64,000 bases of DNA from Lachnospiraceae bacterium (GCA_015058015.1 SVDM01000002.1:31827-95826); one strand, 5' to 3'; numbered from the stretch's first letter, positions 50,784 to 59,622 are shown. Notes: generated from the sequence alone by a model not told the origin. Numbers and translations are program-made.

Positions 50784-51479
50784 CTATGCTGTAACGATTG
50801 AGTTAGCAAGACTTCTCATAGCAGAGCTTGGTGTTGTGAACTCCCATGTATCTCCTGTTTTCTTAAGTTTAATCTTAACAGTCTTCTCTGCTCCCGGTTT
50901 AGCATTAGCCTCAAGTTTCTGTGCAAGAGTGTTGAAGTAAGTTGAGAAATAACTCTTTAAAACGCTTGGATCATTCATCTTAGACTGATCAACTGTTGCA
51001 AGTGCTTCCTGAGCTGCGTCTGTAGCATAGTCCTTAATGCTGATTGGTTTAACCTTAACTGCTACTTCTGCTTCATCACCGCTGTCGGATAAAGTCTCAA
51101 CTGTAAAGGGAAGTTTTGCAACTGCGGTCTTGAATCCTGTAGCGAATTTTTCAAGGGGTTCTGCCTCAATGTACTCTTTGTACTTTGAACCAACACCTGC
51201 GATTACTCCGTCTTTTACCTTATCAAGCTGTTTGTTAGCTTCCTCAAGCTGAGTTGCTGATGCATCATCTAATCCGCAAAGTTTTGCTTCAGATGCATCT
51301 CCTGTAAGGATTCCCTTAAATACTGCAGACACATAATCGTTAGCCTTAACGGTCTTAACCTGAGGTGCTGAACTTGATACCGGTGCGCTTCCACCGTTGT
51401 TGTTACATCCTGCCAAAGATGCAACAGAAAGACCAAGAGCTAATCCCAGTCCGATAATAGTTTTAATACTCTTTTTCAT
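50784..51479 (-). CDS. Predicted lipoprotein (DUF5105-like) of unknown function
   Basis: 231 residues: basic start, hydrophobic core, lipobox Ser-Leu-Ala-Gly-Cys near residue 21-25, then a Ser/Pro linker and a single alpha/beta domain resembling small Firmicutes lipoproteins of the DUF5105 kind. The adjacent gene (50051-50701) looks like a tandem duplicate that has diverged strongly. It is divergent from the symporter at 51648 across a 168-base region. Exposed on the cell surface; role not known. Confidence 0.75.
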   Translation of the reverse strand: MKKSIKTIIGLGLALGLSVASLAGCNNNGGSAPVSSSAPQVKTVKANDYVSAVFKGILTGDASEAKLCGLDDASATQLEEANKQLDKVKDGVIAGVGSKYKEYIEAEPLEKFATGFKTAVAKLPFTVETLSDSGDEAEVAVKVKPISIKDYATDAAQEALATVDQSKMNDPSVLKSYFSTYFNTLAQKLEANAKPGAEKTVKIKLKKTGDTWEFTTPSSAMRSLANSIVTA

Positions 51480-51543
51480 ACATAATCCTCCATAACAAAA
51501 TAGGTCCGGTTCAATTACTCCCGTAGAACCGAAATTGTATCTT

Positions 51544-51580
51544 GTGTATCATTGACAAGATGCTGCCCGAGATGATACAC
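51544..51580. repeat. Inverted repeat spanning the symporter promoter
   Basis: GTGTATCAT (51544-51552) is the exact reverse complement of ATGATACAC (51572-51580), with 19 bases between. The arms cover the -35 and -10 regions of the promoter at 51552-51581. A second inverted pair, ATCTTGT/ACAAGAT, is nested at about 51539-51562. Confidence 0.7.
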
Positions 51581-51581
51581 T
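51552..51581 (+). promoter_or_regulatory. Predicted promoter of the sodium:solute symporter gene
   Basis: Plus strand: perfect TTGACA at 51552-51557, 18-base spacer, TACACT at 51576-51581. The -10 overlaps the first CACTTTA repeat. Confidence 0.65.
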
Positions 51582-51619
51582 TTAGGGCGTAACACTTTAA
51601 TGCGTTGCACTTTAAAGTG
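51578..51619 (+). promoter_or_regulatory. Three CACTTTA operator-like repeats at 15-bp spacing
   Basis: CACTTTA occurs at 51578, 51593 and 51608, exactly 15 bases apart. Each is the left half of a palindrome, the third being perfect (CACTTTAAAGTG, 51608-51619). They run from the -10 to 28 bases before the start codon, as expected for a repressor binding in tandem. Confidence 0.65.
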
Positions 51620-51647
51620 TAAAAGTATTCGAAACGAGGTATAAAAA

Positions 51648-53192
51648 ATGGTTTTCAAAATAATACTGTTAATAGTATTTGCGGCAATCACACTTGCAAT
51701 CGGTTTCTATACCAAGCGCCACGCCACCGATGTTAACGGCTTCGTCCTTGGCGGACGTAGCGTAGGACCCTGGCTTACAGCCTTTGCTTACGGCACATCC
51801 TATTTCTCCGCCGTAATCTTTGTAGGCTACGCCGGACAATTCGGCTGGAGATTCGGTATCGCTTCTACCTGGATAGGCATCGGCAATGCCTTAATAGGAA
51901 GCTTACTTGCCTGGGTAATCCTAGGTCGAAGAACCCGTGTCATGACTCAGCACCTAAACAGTGCCACCATGCCCCAATTCTTCGAGAAGAGATTTGACAG
52001 CAAGGCTTTAAAGATTGCTTCGTCAGTAATTGTCTTCGTATTTCTCGTACCCTACACCGCTTCACTTTATAACGGTCTTTCAAGACTATTCGGTATGGCA
52101 TTTAATATTGACTATTCCGTATGTGTTATTGCCATGGCCGTTCTTACATGTGTATATGTAATAGCAGGCGGATATATGGCAACAGCGGTTAATGATTTCT
52201 TCCAGGGAATCATAATGCTTATCGGTATCGTAGCCGTAATCGGCGCCGTATTAAACGGCCAGGGTGGTTTCCTTGAAGCCTTAAAGGGCCTTGCGGTTGT
52301 TAACGACCCTGCGGTTACAGAGACACCGGGAATATTCGCATCATTCTTCGGTCCGGATCCCGTAGGCCTTCTGGGCGTTGTAATTCTTACATCCCTTGGA
52401 ACCTGGGGACTTCCTCAGATGGTTCAGAAATTCTATGCCATCAAGAGCGAGAAATCAATCAGTACTGGAACAATCGTATCTACTTTCTTTGCTATTATCG
52501 TTGCCGGAGGATGTTATTTCCTCGGCGGATTCGGCCGTTTGTTCTCAGGAAGCATTGATATTAAGGCTAACGGATATGACTCCGTTGTACCCACAATGTT
52601 ATCATCCCTGCCGGATATCCTTATAGGTGTGGTTGTGGTACTTGTGCTTTCAGCTTCAATGTCGACTCTGTCTTCATTGGTACTTACATCAAGCTCCACC
52701 TTGACCTTAGACCTTATTAAGGACAATATCGTCAAGAAAATGTCTGAGAAGAAACAGCTGCTTTGGATGAGAGTTCTCATTGTATTCTTCATCGGAGTAT
52801 CTGTTGTACTGGCCATTATTCAATACAAATCAAACGTAACATTTATAGCACAGCTTATGGGTATATCCTGGGGAGCACTTGCCGGAGCATTCCTTGCACC
52901 CTTCCTTTACGGATTATACTGGAAGCGTACTACCAAAGCCGCAGTATGGGTAAGCTTTATCTTCGGTGCCGGAATAATGATACTTAACATGGTAGCCAAG
53001 AATATCTTCCCACCCTTATTGCAGTCACCCATTAATGCAGGTGCCTTCGCAATGATTGCGGGATTAATCTTAGTACCGGTGATAAGTCTTCTAACACCAA
53101 AGATGAAACAAGAACAGGTTGATGAGAAATTTAAGTGCTTTGATGAGAAGGTTCTCGTTCCAAAGTCACGTGCATTAGAAGAGCAGGGTTAA
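51648..53192 (+). CDS. Sodium:solute symporter (SSS family)
   Basis: 514 residues with thirteen hydrophobic segments. SSS hallmarks are the early FVLGGRSVGPWLTAFAYGTSYFSA (about 33-56), the GWRFGIASTWIGIGNALIG region, the sodium-site helix VLVLSASMSTLSSLVLTSSS near 330-350 and a C-terminal cytoplasmic tail. PutP/MctP-type members carry proline, monocarboxylates or related solutes; the solute is not readable. It shares the ACTTTAAAGT operator with the iorA operon, so an aromatic or related substrate is a hypothesis. It has its own promoter and a terminator at 53177-53212. Confidence 0.9.
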   Translation: MVFKIILLIVFAAITLAIGFYTKRHATDVNGFVLGGRSVGPWLTAFAYGTSYFSAVIFVGYAGQFGWRFGIASTWIGIGNALIGSLLAWVILGRRTRVMTQHLNSATMPQFFEKRFDSKALKIASSVIVFVFLVPYTASLYNGLSRLFGMAFNIDYSVCVIAMAVLTCVYVIAGGYMATAVNDFFQGIIMLIGIVAVIGAVLNGQGGFLEALKGLAVVNDPAVTETPGIFASFFGPDPVGLLGVVILTSLGTWGLPQMVQKFYAIKSEKSISTGTIVSTFFAIIVAGGCYFLGGFGRLFSGSIDIKANGYDSVVPTMLSSLPDILIGVVVVLVLSASMSTLSSLVLTSSSTLTLDLIKDNIVKKMSEKKQLLWMRVLIVFFIGVSVVLAIIQYKSNVTFIAQLMGISWGALAGAFLAPFLYGLYWKRTTKAAVWVSFIFGAGIMILNMVAKNIFPPLLQSPINAGAFAMIAGLILVPVISLLTPKMKQEQVDEKFKCFDEKVLVPKSRALEEQG

Positions 53193-53212
53193 AACCCTAC
53201 TCTTCTTTTTTC
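53177..53212 (+). terminator. Intrinsic terminator of the symporter gene
   Basis: Plus strand: AGAAGAG and AGGGTT pair with AACCCT and CTCTTCT across one mismatch (53177-53206), then six T residues. The stop codon (53190-53192) lies in the loop region. Confidence 0.9.
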
Positions 53213-53231
53213 TTTATTCAACTCTAACTTT

Positions 53232-53750
53232 CTACGCCACGCCGGCTGTCTTCGCATTACCTTTCATACCGTCTCTGAAGAAGGGGATACGGGAAAGTGC
53301 AATCATAAGAGCTATTCCCATAACTCCTGCTGAGATAACCTCTCCTGCCCCAACTGTTCCGAACAGATAGAAATAGGGAAGTACCTCGCCATATCCGTAG
53401 ATTAATACGAAGGGTACGATAATCGCATTGGCAAGAATTGTTGGAATAGGTACGAGATATTTGTGATTTCTCAACACATATCCTAATACTGCACCGATAA
53501 GTGTTGCCAAACTTCCGAATATGACATCGATAAGACAACATCCTGTCAAAATATTAGAAAGAAGGCATCCCGCAAACAATCCCGGTATAGCTGCCGGAGT
53601 AAATACGGGCATAATACATAACATTTCCGATAATCTGATCTGGATAACACCTGATGCCAATCCGAAAATACTTGCCAGATATGTCAATACGACATACAGA
53701 GCAGCAATAAAAGCCGCTTGAGTGATAAACATGGTACGATTTTGTTTCAT
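53232..53750 (-). CDS. queT: Queuosine precursor transporter QueT (ECF S-component type)
   Basis: 172 residues with five to six membrane helices. The family-typical stretch is VIQIRLSEMLCIMPVFTPAAIPGLFAGCLLSNILTGCCLIDVIFGSLATLIGA (about 36-88). QueT is the substrate-binding part of an ECF transporter for queuosine precursors (preQ0/preQ1) and uses a shared energising module encoded elsewhere. The start ATG 53750 lies nine bases after AAGGAG, which is the 3' end of a preQ1-type riboswitch at 53761-53799, matching the assignment. Monocistronic by appearance. Confidence 0.93.
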   Translation of the reverse strand: MKQNRTMFITQAAFIAALYVVLTYLASIFGLASGVIQIRLSEMLCIMPVFTPAAIPGLFAGCLLSNILTGCCLIDVIFGSLATLIGAVLGYVLRNHKYLVPIPTILANAIIVPFVLIYGYGEVLPYFYLFGTVGAGEVISAGVMGIALMIALSRIPFFRDGMKGNAKTAGVA

Positions 53751-53760
53751 TTTTTATCTC

Positions 53761-53799
53761 CTTAGTTTTTTTTAAGGTGTGGATGGTTTCGAACACACC
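53761..53799 (-). promoter_or_regulatory. PreQ1 riboswitch (class I-like) of queT
   Basis: Minus strand: GGTGTG (53799-53794) pairs with CACACC around the 12-base loop TTCGAAACCATC, followed by an A-rich tail and ACTAAGGAG, the hallmark 3' end of preQ1-I aptamers. CCTTA can instead pair with TAAGG, so ligand binding would hide the ribosome binding site: control of translation. Confidence 0.75.
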
Positions 53800-53848
53800 G
53801 ACATATTGTCACGTCGCTTTGAGCTTTCCTCGTTTGCGAACTTGTAAT

Positions 53849-53877
53849 AATATACACTATTTTTTCACATATTGCAA
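53849..53877 (-). promoter_or_regulatory. Predicted promoter of queT
   Basis: Minus strand: TTGCAA at 53877-53872, 17-base spacer, TATATT at 53854-53849. It gives a leader of about 90 nt that contains the riboswitch. Confidence 0.65.
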
Positions 53878-53981
53878 TACTTAGTACTATAGTACCTCTC
53901 CCGTCTTTGCAAACCTACTGTTTTCATGCTATAATAACAAGCGCTGTTAAAGAATCCAAGGAATTAAAAGGACGGAGAAAA

Positions 53982-54440
53982 ATGATACGAGGAATTTATC
54001 TTTCATATAACGACGATTTATCTGATGTACATTCCATAAGAAAGGCTGTTTTTACAGACGAGCTGGGTATTCCCTCTGATGTGGAAGCGGACGATAATGA
54101 TATGATGGCCATGCATGCCGTATTAGAAGCTGAAGGAGGCATGGTTGCCACAGCCCGCATGAAATTCGACGGGGACACCTTCGAGCTTGACAAAGTTGCG
54201 GTTTTGCCCCATCACAGACGCCAGGGCTACGCTGACTTCGTGGTTCGTATGCTTCTTGACAAGGTCTTTCTTGCAGATGGCAAGATTATATATGCCAATG
54301 TAACCAAGGAGGCAGTACCCTTCTTCGAGACCATAGGCTTTGTATCCACCGGCGCCGAGTTTGCCGAGCACGGATTAACCCTTATTCCCATGAAGGTTGA
54401 AAAAGGCTCCGTAAAAACAAAGTGCGGCGGCCACCACTAA
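53982..54440 (+). CDS. GNAT-family N-acetyltransferase
   Basis: 152 residues from ATG 53982, which follows GGACGGAGAAAA; the frame is open 25 codons further up but without family sequence. The GNAT core is visible: a beta strand ATARMKFDG, then the acetyl-CoA loop VAVLPHHRRQGYADFVVRMLLDK (about 70-92; motif A), then YANVTKEAVPFFETIGF. The C-terminus ends in Cys-Gly-Gly-His-His. The substrate is unknown. It is convergent with the SLC1-type symporter gene, with only 12 bases between. Confidence 0.85.
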   Translation: MIRGIYLSYNDDLSDVHSIRKAVFTDELGIPSDVEADDNDMMAMHAVLEAEGGMVATARMKFDGDTFELDKVAVLPHHRRQGYADFVVRMLLDKVFLADGKIIYANVTKEAVPFFETIGFVSTGAEFAEHGLTLIPMKVEKGSVKTKCGGHH

Positions 54441-54442
54441 TA

Positions 54443-54467
54443 ATGTCCCGGCTTACCACCGGGACAT
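54443..54467. terminator. Inverted repeat between convergent GNAT and symporter genes
   Basis: ATGTCCCGG (54443-54451) pairs with CCGGGACAT (54459-54467), loop of seven. No T-run follows on either strand, so terminator function is weakly supported. It overlaps the stop codon of the minus-strand gene. Confidence 0.5.
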
Positions 54468-56111
54468 ATCAATCATCTTTTCACTTCTTGCCACAATTGT
54501 GGTAACCACCACATCTCCCAGACAGTTACTCATGGTCGATGACATTCCCACCAGGGCATCAATTCCCATTACAATACTCACAGCCTCTATAGGCACACCG
54601 ATGGCTGCCAATAGAACCGAAAGAGTGACGATGCCTGCCCCCGGTATTCCCGGAGTTCCCACAGACATAACAAAGATGGAAATTATAAGGGATACCAGCA
54701 TAGCCCCTGAGATTTCTATTCCGTATACCCTGGCCAGGGCAAGGGAGAATACTCCAAGTCTTATGCAGGTTCCGTCCATATTGACGGTGGCTCCCAGCGG
54801 AATAGAAAGACTGTATATCTTGCTGTCTATTCCAAGCTTCTTATCGCAGGTCTCCATATTAATGGGGATGGATGCGCTACTGGAATTCATGGAGAAAACC
54901 TGAAGCATGGTTCCTACATAGTTTTTAATAAACTTAAAGGGATTAACCCATCCGAATAGAATCAGGAGAATACAATACAATATCATCATTCCCAACAGTC
55001 CCGCCAAATAAGTTCCCAATATTCCCATTACAGAGATAATGGTGCCAATACCCATCTCCAGCATCATCTTAGCTATAGAGCAAAAGATGGCAATAGGCAT
55101 AACCTTTATAATAATTGACGTAACCTTTAAAAACAGCTCATTTAAGGCCTGGATTATTCCTATAAGAATTTTCGAATACTTGCCTATCATTCCCACCGCA
55201 ATTCCAAGAAGAATCGCCAAAAAGATAAGCTGTAACATGTTAGAATCTATAAATGGTTTGAAGAGATTATCAGGAACTATATTAATAACAGTATCCAGAA
55301 TGGATATACTGACTCCCTCCGTAGAAATGCTTGAAACAGCCTGTGCCCCTGCAACCGAGATACCGCTTCCGGGAGTAAATATGTAGTATGCTCCTATTCC
55401 AATAAGAATAGCCAGTATGGTGGTGCAGGCATAGAGGCCGAATATCTTACCGCCTATTCTGCCAAGCTCCGATAATTCAGTAAACTGGACTATGCAAGAT
55501 ATGATAGAGAAAAATACCACCGGAGCCACTACCATCTTTAGGGCACTCATAAACATGGTGTTTACCGGGGAAAGGACGAAAGTTACAAGGCCCTGATTAA
55601 AGTCTGCATTACCTGCAGATGAAAGAAGCAAGCCTATTATAACAGCAAGAATCATGGCTCCCAAAGTAACATATAAGAACCTATGCTCTGAACGGATGAC
55701 CGTCATTCGAACACTATTTACTCCATTCCCATGACTATACTTTAAATCATCCGAGAAGGCGCTGAGAAGGATGTTGCGGAGGACCTCATTGGTCTCGACT
55801 CCCGTATCTTCAACTCCCGCCAGGCCTGTCACATCTGCAGTTGCCCCTGCAAGAGCAGCTCTCATGTCAAACTCTTCGCCCGATACCTTTATCTCCACCG
55901 ATACAGTACCCAGAAGTTTTTTGATCGTCAAGCTGTACTTCACATCCTCCTCGGCACGACTAACTAAAGTGTTAATTGCCTCTTCAACAATCAACACGGC
56001 TTTATTCTGTTGTTTTTCCTTTATTCCGGTCTCTTTTAAAAACTTTCTGAAATAGTCAGTTCCTTCTCCGACTCCCCCGAGATCGGCAGGAAACAAGGCT
56101 TTCCTTCTCAT
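54453..56111 (-). CDS. Dicarboxylate/amino acid:cation symporter (SLC1 type) with N-terminal GHKL-like domain
   Basis: 552 residues in two parts. Residues 1-140 look like an anti-sigma-factor-type GHKL domain: KETGIKEKQQNKAVLIVEEAINTLVSRA matches the N-box helix, followed by strands and a terminal GNGVNSVRMTVIRS. The Asp-x-Gly box is degenerate (VSGEEFDM), so ATP binding is doubtful. Residues 150-552 form a DAACS/GltP-like transporter with eight helices, the serine-rich NSSSASIPIN loop near 400, GATVNMDGT near 430 and GTPGIPGAG near 475. It would import glutamate, aspartate or C4-dicarboxylates. The N-terminal domain may gate or sense; this is inference. Confidence 0.85.
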   Translation of the reverse strand: MRRKALFPADLGGVGEGTDYFRKFLKETGIKEKQQNKAVLIVEEAINTLVSRAEEDVKYSLTIKKLLGTVSVEIKVSGEEFDMRAALAGATADVTGLAGVEDTGVETNEVLRNILLSAFSDDLKYSHGNGVNSVRMTVIRSEHRFLYVTLGAMILAVIIGLLLSSAGNADFNQGLVTFVLSPVNTMFMSALKMVVAPVVFFSIISCIVQFTELSELGRIGGKIFGLYACTTILAILIGIGAYYIFTPGSGISVAGAQAVSSISTEGVSISILDTVINIVPDNLFKPFIDSNMLQLIFLAILLGIAVGMIGKYSKILIGIIQALNELFLKVTSIIIKVMPIAIFCSIAKMMLEMGIGTIISVMGILGTYLAGLLGMMILYCILLILFGWVNPFKFIKNYVGTMLQVFSMNSSSASIPINMETCDKKLGIDSKIYSLSIPLGATVNMDGTCIRLGVFSLALARVYGIEISGAMLVSLIISIFVMSVGTPGIPGAGIVTLSVLLAAIGVPIEAVSIVMGIDALVGMSSTMSNCLGDVVVTTIVARSEKMIDMSRW

Positions 56112-56162
56112 AATAATCCCCCCAAAACAGTATTATATGTTAAATACTAACACAAATTAATA

Positions 56163-56639
56163 CTATTTAAAAGAATCCATCTCCCGTATAAGGTTCACCA
56201 TCTCGATGGCTCCTTGGGCACAATCAAAGCCCTTATTACCTGCCTTTGTACCGGCACGCTCTACTGCCTGCTCAATAGTATCCGTAGTAAGAATGCCGAA
56301 CATTACGGGAACCTCTGAAGACAGGGATACCTGGGCTATCCCTTTTGATACTTCTGCGCAAACATAGTCATAATGGGATGTTGCCCCTCTTATAACAGCC
56401 CCCAGGCAGATTACAGCGTCATACCTTTTACTCTTTGCCATCTTAGATGCAATAAGGGGAATCTCAAAAGCCCCCGGTACCCAGGCAACCTCTATATCCT
56501 CTTCTTTGACATTTTCCCTCTTGAGGCAATCAATTGCACCTCCCAGCAGTTTGGAAGTGATAAACTCGTTAAATCTCGCCGCAACGATACCTACCTTAAT
56601 ACCCTCTGATAATAACTTTCCTTCGTAAACTTTCATCAT
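56163..56639 (-). CDS. ribH: 6,7-Dimethyl-8-ribityllumazine synthase
   Basis: 158 residues from ATG 56639 (five bases after AAGGAG; a second ATG follows immediately). Motifs: [19 protein letters not shown] near 14-32, VPGAFEIPL near 54-62, [15 protein letters not shown] near 80-94 and GNKGFDCA near 133-140. It joins ArP and dihydroxybutanone phosphate to the lumazine. It is the last gene of ribD-ribE-ribBA-ribH; its start overlaps nothing, but upstream codons run into the end of ribBA. Confidence 0.95.
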   Translation of the reverse strand: MMKVYEGKLLSEGIKVGIVAARFNEFITSKLLGGAIDCLKRENVKEEDIEVAWVPGAFEIPLIASKMAKSKRYDAVICLGAVIRGATSHYDYVCAEVSKGIAQVSLSSEVPVMFGILTTDTIEQAVERAGTKAGNKGFDCAQGAIEMVNLIREMDSFK

Positions 56640-56664
56640 TTGTTCTCCTTTTTTGTCTATTGTT

Positions 56665-57861
56665 TTAAATCTCAAGCATGTGACCCATGCGAATCTTCTT
56701 GGTCTTTAAATAGAAATAGTCATGTTTGTTGGCCTCAATCTCAATGGGAACTCTTCTTGTTATCTCCATTCCGTAGTCCTCTAACTGATACACCTTATCC
56801 GGATTGTTGGTAAGAAGTTCTAATGAATGAACGCCTAAGTCCCTTAGAATCTGGGCTCCCGTATAGTATTCTCTCAAATCCCCCGGGAAGCCTAAGGCAA
56901 TGTTGGCATCCAAAGTATCCATACCTTCGTCCTGCAGCCTATAGGCTTTAAGCTTATTCACAAGACCGATTCCCCTGCCCTCCTGTCTCATGTAGAGAAG
57001 GATTCCTCTGCCTTTAGCGGCAATAGCCTTCATGGCCGCATCAAACTGCTGCCCACAGTCGCATCTTAAGGAACCGAAGACATCCCCCGTCAGGCACTCG
57101 GAATGAACACGACAGAGTACATTTCTGCCATCGCTTATATCTCCTTTTACCAGGGCAATGTGGTGCTCACCGTTTATCTTGTTGATATAGCAATGGGCCA
57201 TAAACTCCCCGTAACGGGTAGGCATCTTGGCCACTGACACACACTCCACCAGCTTGTCATAAGTTTTACGGTAGTCTATAAGCTGAGGGATTGTTATAAA
57301 TGTCATCCCCAAATCCTTTGCCAGTTTCTTTAAACTCTCTCCCCTCATCATGGTTCCGTCTTCTGCCATGATTTCGCAGCAAAGTCCGCACTGCTTTAAA
57401 CCGGCTAACTTCATAAGATCAACCGTTGCCTCTGTGTGTCCCGGTCTTTCAATGATTCCTCCGGGCTTTGCCACAAGGGGAAACATGTGTCCCGGTCGCC
57501 TGAATTCTAAGGGACTTACCTCGTCGTCTATGCAGGCCCTTGCCGTAATACCCCGCTCTTTAGCCGAGATTCCCGTAGTTGTAGACACATGGTCTATTGA
57601 TACGGTAAATGCCGTCTCGTGGTTATCCGTATTGTGGCTTACCATGGGGGGAAGTGCCAGCTTTCCCGATAGTTCCTCACTCATGGGCATACATATAAGG
57701 CCCTTTCCCACAGATGCCATAAGATTAACGTTATCAGTGGTGGCATATTCTGCAGCACAGATAAAATCCCCTTCATTCTCCCGGCCTTCGTCGTCCATTA
57801 CCATAATCACCTTGCCATTTCGTAAATCCTCTATGGCTTTCTCAATTAACTCCTTTTCCAT
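56665..57861 (-). CDS. ribBA: Bifunctional DHBP synthase/GTP cyclohydrolase II
   Basis: 398 residues. The RibB half (1-200) has [14 protein letters not shown] near 21-34 and [11 protein letters not shown] near 120. The RibA half (205-398) has the zinc site [17 protein letters not shown] near 256-272 (three Cys) and [20 protein letters not shown] near 293. It starts two branches of riboflavin synthesis: dihydroxybutanone phosphate from ribulose-5-phosphate and the pyrimidine from GTP. It lies 25 bases after ribE in the FMN-controlled operon. Confidence 0.97.
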   Translation of the reverse strand: MEKELIEKAIEDLRNGKVIMVMDDEGRENEGDFICAAEYATTDNVNLMASVGKGLICMPMSEELSGKLALPPMVSHNTDNHETAFTVSIDHVSTTTGISAKERGITARACIDDEVSPLEFRRPGHMFPLVAKPGGIIERPGHTEATVDLMKLAGLKQCGLCCEIMAEDGTMMRGESLKKLAKDLGMTFITIPQLIDYRKTYDKLVECVSVAKMPTRYGEFMAHCYINKINGEHHIALVKGDISDGRNVLCRVHSECLTGDVFGSLRCDCGQQFDAAMKAIAAKGRGILLYMRQEGRGIGLVNKLKAYRLQDEGMDTLDANIALGFPGDLREYYTGAQILRDLGVHSLELLTNNPDKVYQLEDYGMEITRRVPIEIEANKHDYFYLKTKKIRMGHMLEI

Positions 57862-57886
57862 TTCTTCATCCCTTTCTTCTTAGTGT

Positions 57887-58525
57887 TTAGAATCCGTTGG
57901 CAAAGAGGAATTCTTTGGTTAAGCCTCTTTGTTCCTCATTCCTTGCCATATATTTTTTTACGTATTTTCCGATTACGTCATTCTCGAGATTTACCACATC
58001 CCCAATACTCTTATGTCCTAAGACCGTTTCTTTTAGGGTATGGGGTATTATTGAAACCGCAAAAGAATCCCTTTTTACTGCCGCCACCGTAAGGCTTATT
58101 CCGTCTATGGCCACAGATCCTTTTTCTACTATTCCATCAAGGATTTCTTCTCCCGCCTTTATCTCAAACCATACCGCGTTACCGTCCCTTCTTATGGACT
58201 GTATAGTTCCGGTGCCGTCTATATGACCGCTTACAATGTGACCTCCAAAGCGGCCATCTGCTTTCAATGCTCTCTCAAGGTTTACCTTAGATCCTGCCAC
58301 AAGGCTCCCAAGTCCCGAGCGCTTAAAGGTTTCATTCATTACATCAGCCAAAAAGCCCTTACTGTCATGGTCCACAACAGTCAGGCAGACTCCGTTAACC
58401 GCAATACTGTCTCCCATATGGATATCCTCCAAAATCACCTTACATTTGAGGGATATCCTCTGCGCCTTTGCCCCTCTTACAATGCTTTCTACTTCTCCAA
58501 GTTCCTCCACTATTCCCGTAAACAT
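57887..58525 (-). CDS. ribE: Riboflavin synthase alpha chain
   Basis: 212 residues with two homologous barrels, each with the MFTGIVEELGEV/(GGHIVSGHIDGTG) pattern, and the conserved GDSIAVNGVCLTV near 38-50 and GSVAIDGISLTVAAV near 135-149. It dismutates two lumazines to riboflavin. The start overlaps the end of ribD by 16 bases. Normal length. Confidence 0.96.
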   Translation of the reverse strand: MFTGIVEELGEVESIVRGAKAQRISLKCKVILEDIHMGDSIAVNGVCLTVVDHDSKGFLADVMNETFKRSGLGSLVAGSKVNLERALKADGRFGGHIVSGHIDGTGTIQSIRRDGNAVWFEIKAGEEILDGIVEKGSVAIDGISLTVAAVKRDSFAVSIIPHTLKETVLGHKSIGDVVNLENDVIGKYVKKYMARNEEQRGLTKEFLFANGF

Positions 58526-59622
58526 GAATAAACCACCTCATTTTCTATTATCAAATCATCTCCGGCCCATAGGGTATTAACCGGACGAAGCCTTATGGCA
58601 TTACTAATATCCTCTATTCCTTTGCCTTCCACCGGAGACTTACTTCTGCCCCCGAAAATCTTCGGTGCCATATGAATATGAACTTCATCAACTATTCCCG
58701 CCTCCAAGGCGCTATAGTTAATGCTTCCTCCCCCTTCTATCAGGAGGCTGTCTATTTTCCTCTCAGCCAGAGTTTTCATGAGAACTTTTAAGTCTACTCC
58801 CGCCTCGGATCCCGGGAGCTTTAAAACCTCACACCCTTTATTTAATAGCTTTTCAATCTTATCCTCATCCCTTGATGCGGAAGCTATGATGGTTTCTATT
58901 CTGTCCGCAGTCATAACCACCTTGGAATCCAAGGGTATCCGCAGATTGGTATCACATATAACTCTCACAGGATTAATGCAAGGCTCGTCTAACCTGCAAT
59001 CAAGCATCGGGTCATCTTCTATAACCGTGGATACCCCAACCAGAATAGCTGACAGGCTTTTTCGCAATCTGTGAACATTCTCCCTTGCAGCATCCCCGGT
59101 AATCCACTTTGATTTACCGGAAGCCGTGGCTATCTTCCCATCTGCTGTCATGGCATATTTCATTACCACATAGGGAAGGCCGGTGGACATATACTTGTTA
59201 AAGACCTTGTTTAGTCTTAAGCTTTCCTCTTCCAGCAGACCCACATCCACCTGTATGCCCTTATTTCGCAGTATCTCTACACCTTTTCCTGCTACCTTGG
59301 GGTTTACATCAAGGGTAGCTACCACAACCCTTGCAATTTCATTTTCAATAATGGCCTCTGTGCATGGAGGGGTCTTTCCATAGTGGCAGCAAGGCTCTAA
59401 GCTTACATACATTGTGGCTCCTTTGGGAGAGTTCCCTTTGTTCTTACAGTCTGCTAAGGCATTTCTCTCGGCATGAAGTTCCCCGTATCTTTCGTGGTAT
59501 CCTTCTCCTATTATTTGCCCGTCCTTTACCAACACAGCCCCCACTTTCGGATTGGGACTTACAAATCCCTCTCCCTTTTTTGCCAGTTCTATGGCCCTTT
59601 TCATATACTCCCTATCATTCAT
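58510..59622 (-). CDS. ribD: Bifunctional diaminohydroxyphosphoribosylaminopyrimidine deaminase/reductase
   Basis: 370 residues. The N-terminal deaminase has the zinc-binding HAERNALADC near 48-57 and PCCHYGKTPPCTEAI near 75-89. The C-terminal reductase starts near 145, with MKYAMTADGKIAT and GGGSINYSALEAGIVDEVHIHMAP near 300. It catalyses the second and third steps of the GTP branch. It is the first gene of the rib operon, downstream of an FMN riboswitch with two terminators. Confidence 0.97.
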   Translation of the reverse strand: MNDREYMKRAIELAKKGEGFVSPNPKVGAVLVKDGQIIGEGYHERYGELHAERNALADCKNKGNSPKGATMYVSLEPCCHYGKTPPCTEAIIENEIARVVVATLDVNPKVAGKGVEILRNKGIQVDVGLLEEESLRLNKVFNKYMSTGLPYVVMKYAMTADGKIATASGKSKWITGDAARENVHRLRKSLSAILVGVSTVIEDDPMLDCRLDEPCINPVRVICDTNLRIPLDSKVVMTADRIETIIASASRDEDKIEKLLNKGCEVLKLPGSEAGVDLKVLMKTLAERKIDSLLIEGGGSINYSALEAGIVDEVHIHMAPKIFGGRSKSPVEGKGIEDISNAIRLRPVNTLWAGDDLIIENEVVYSCLRE

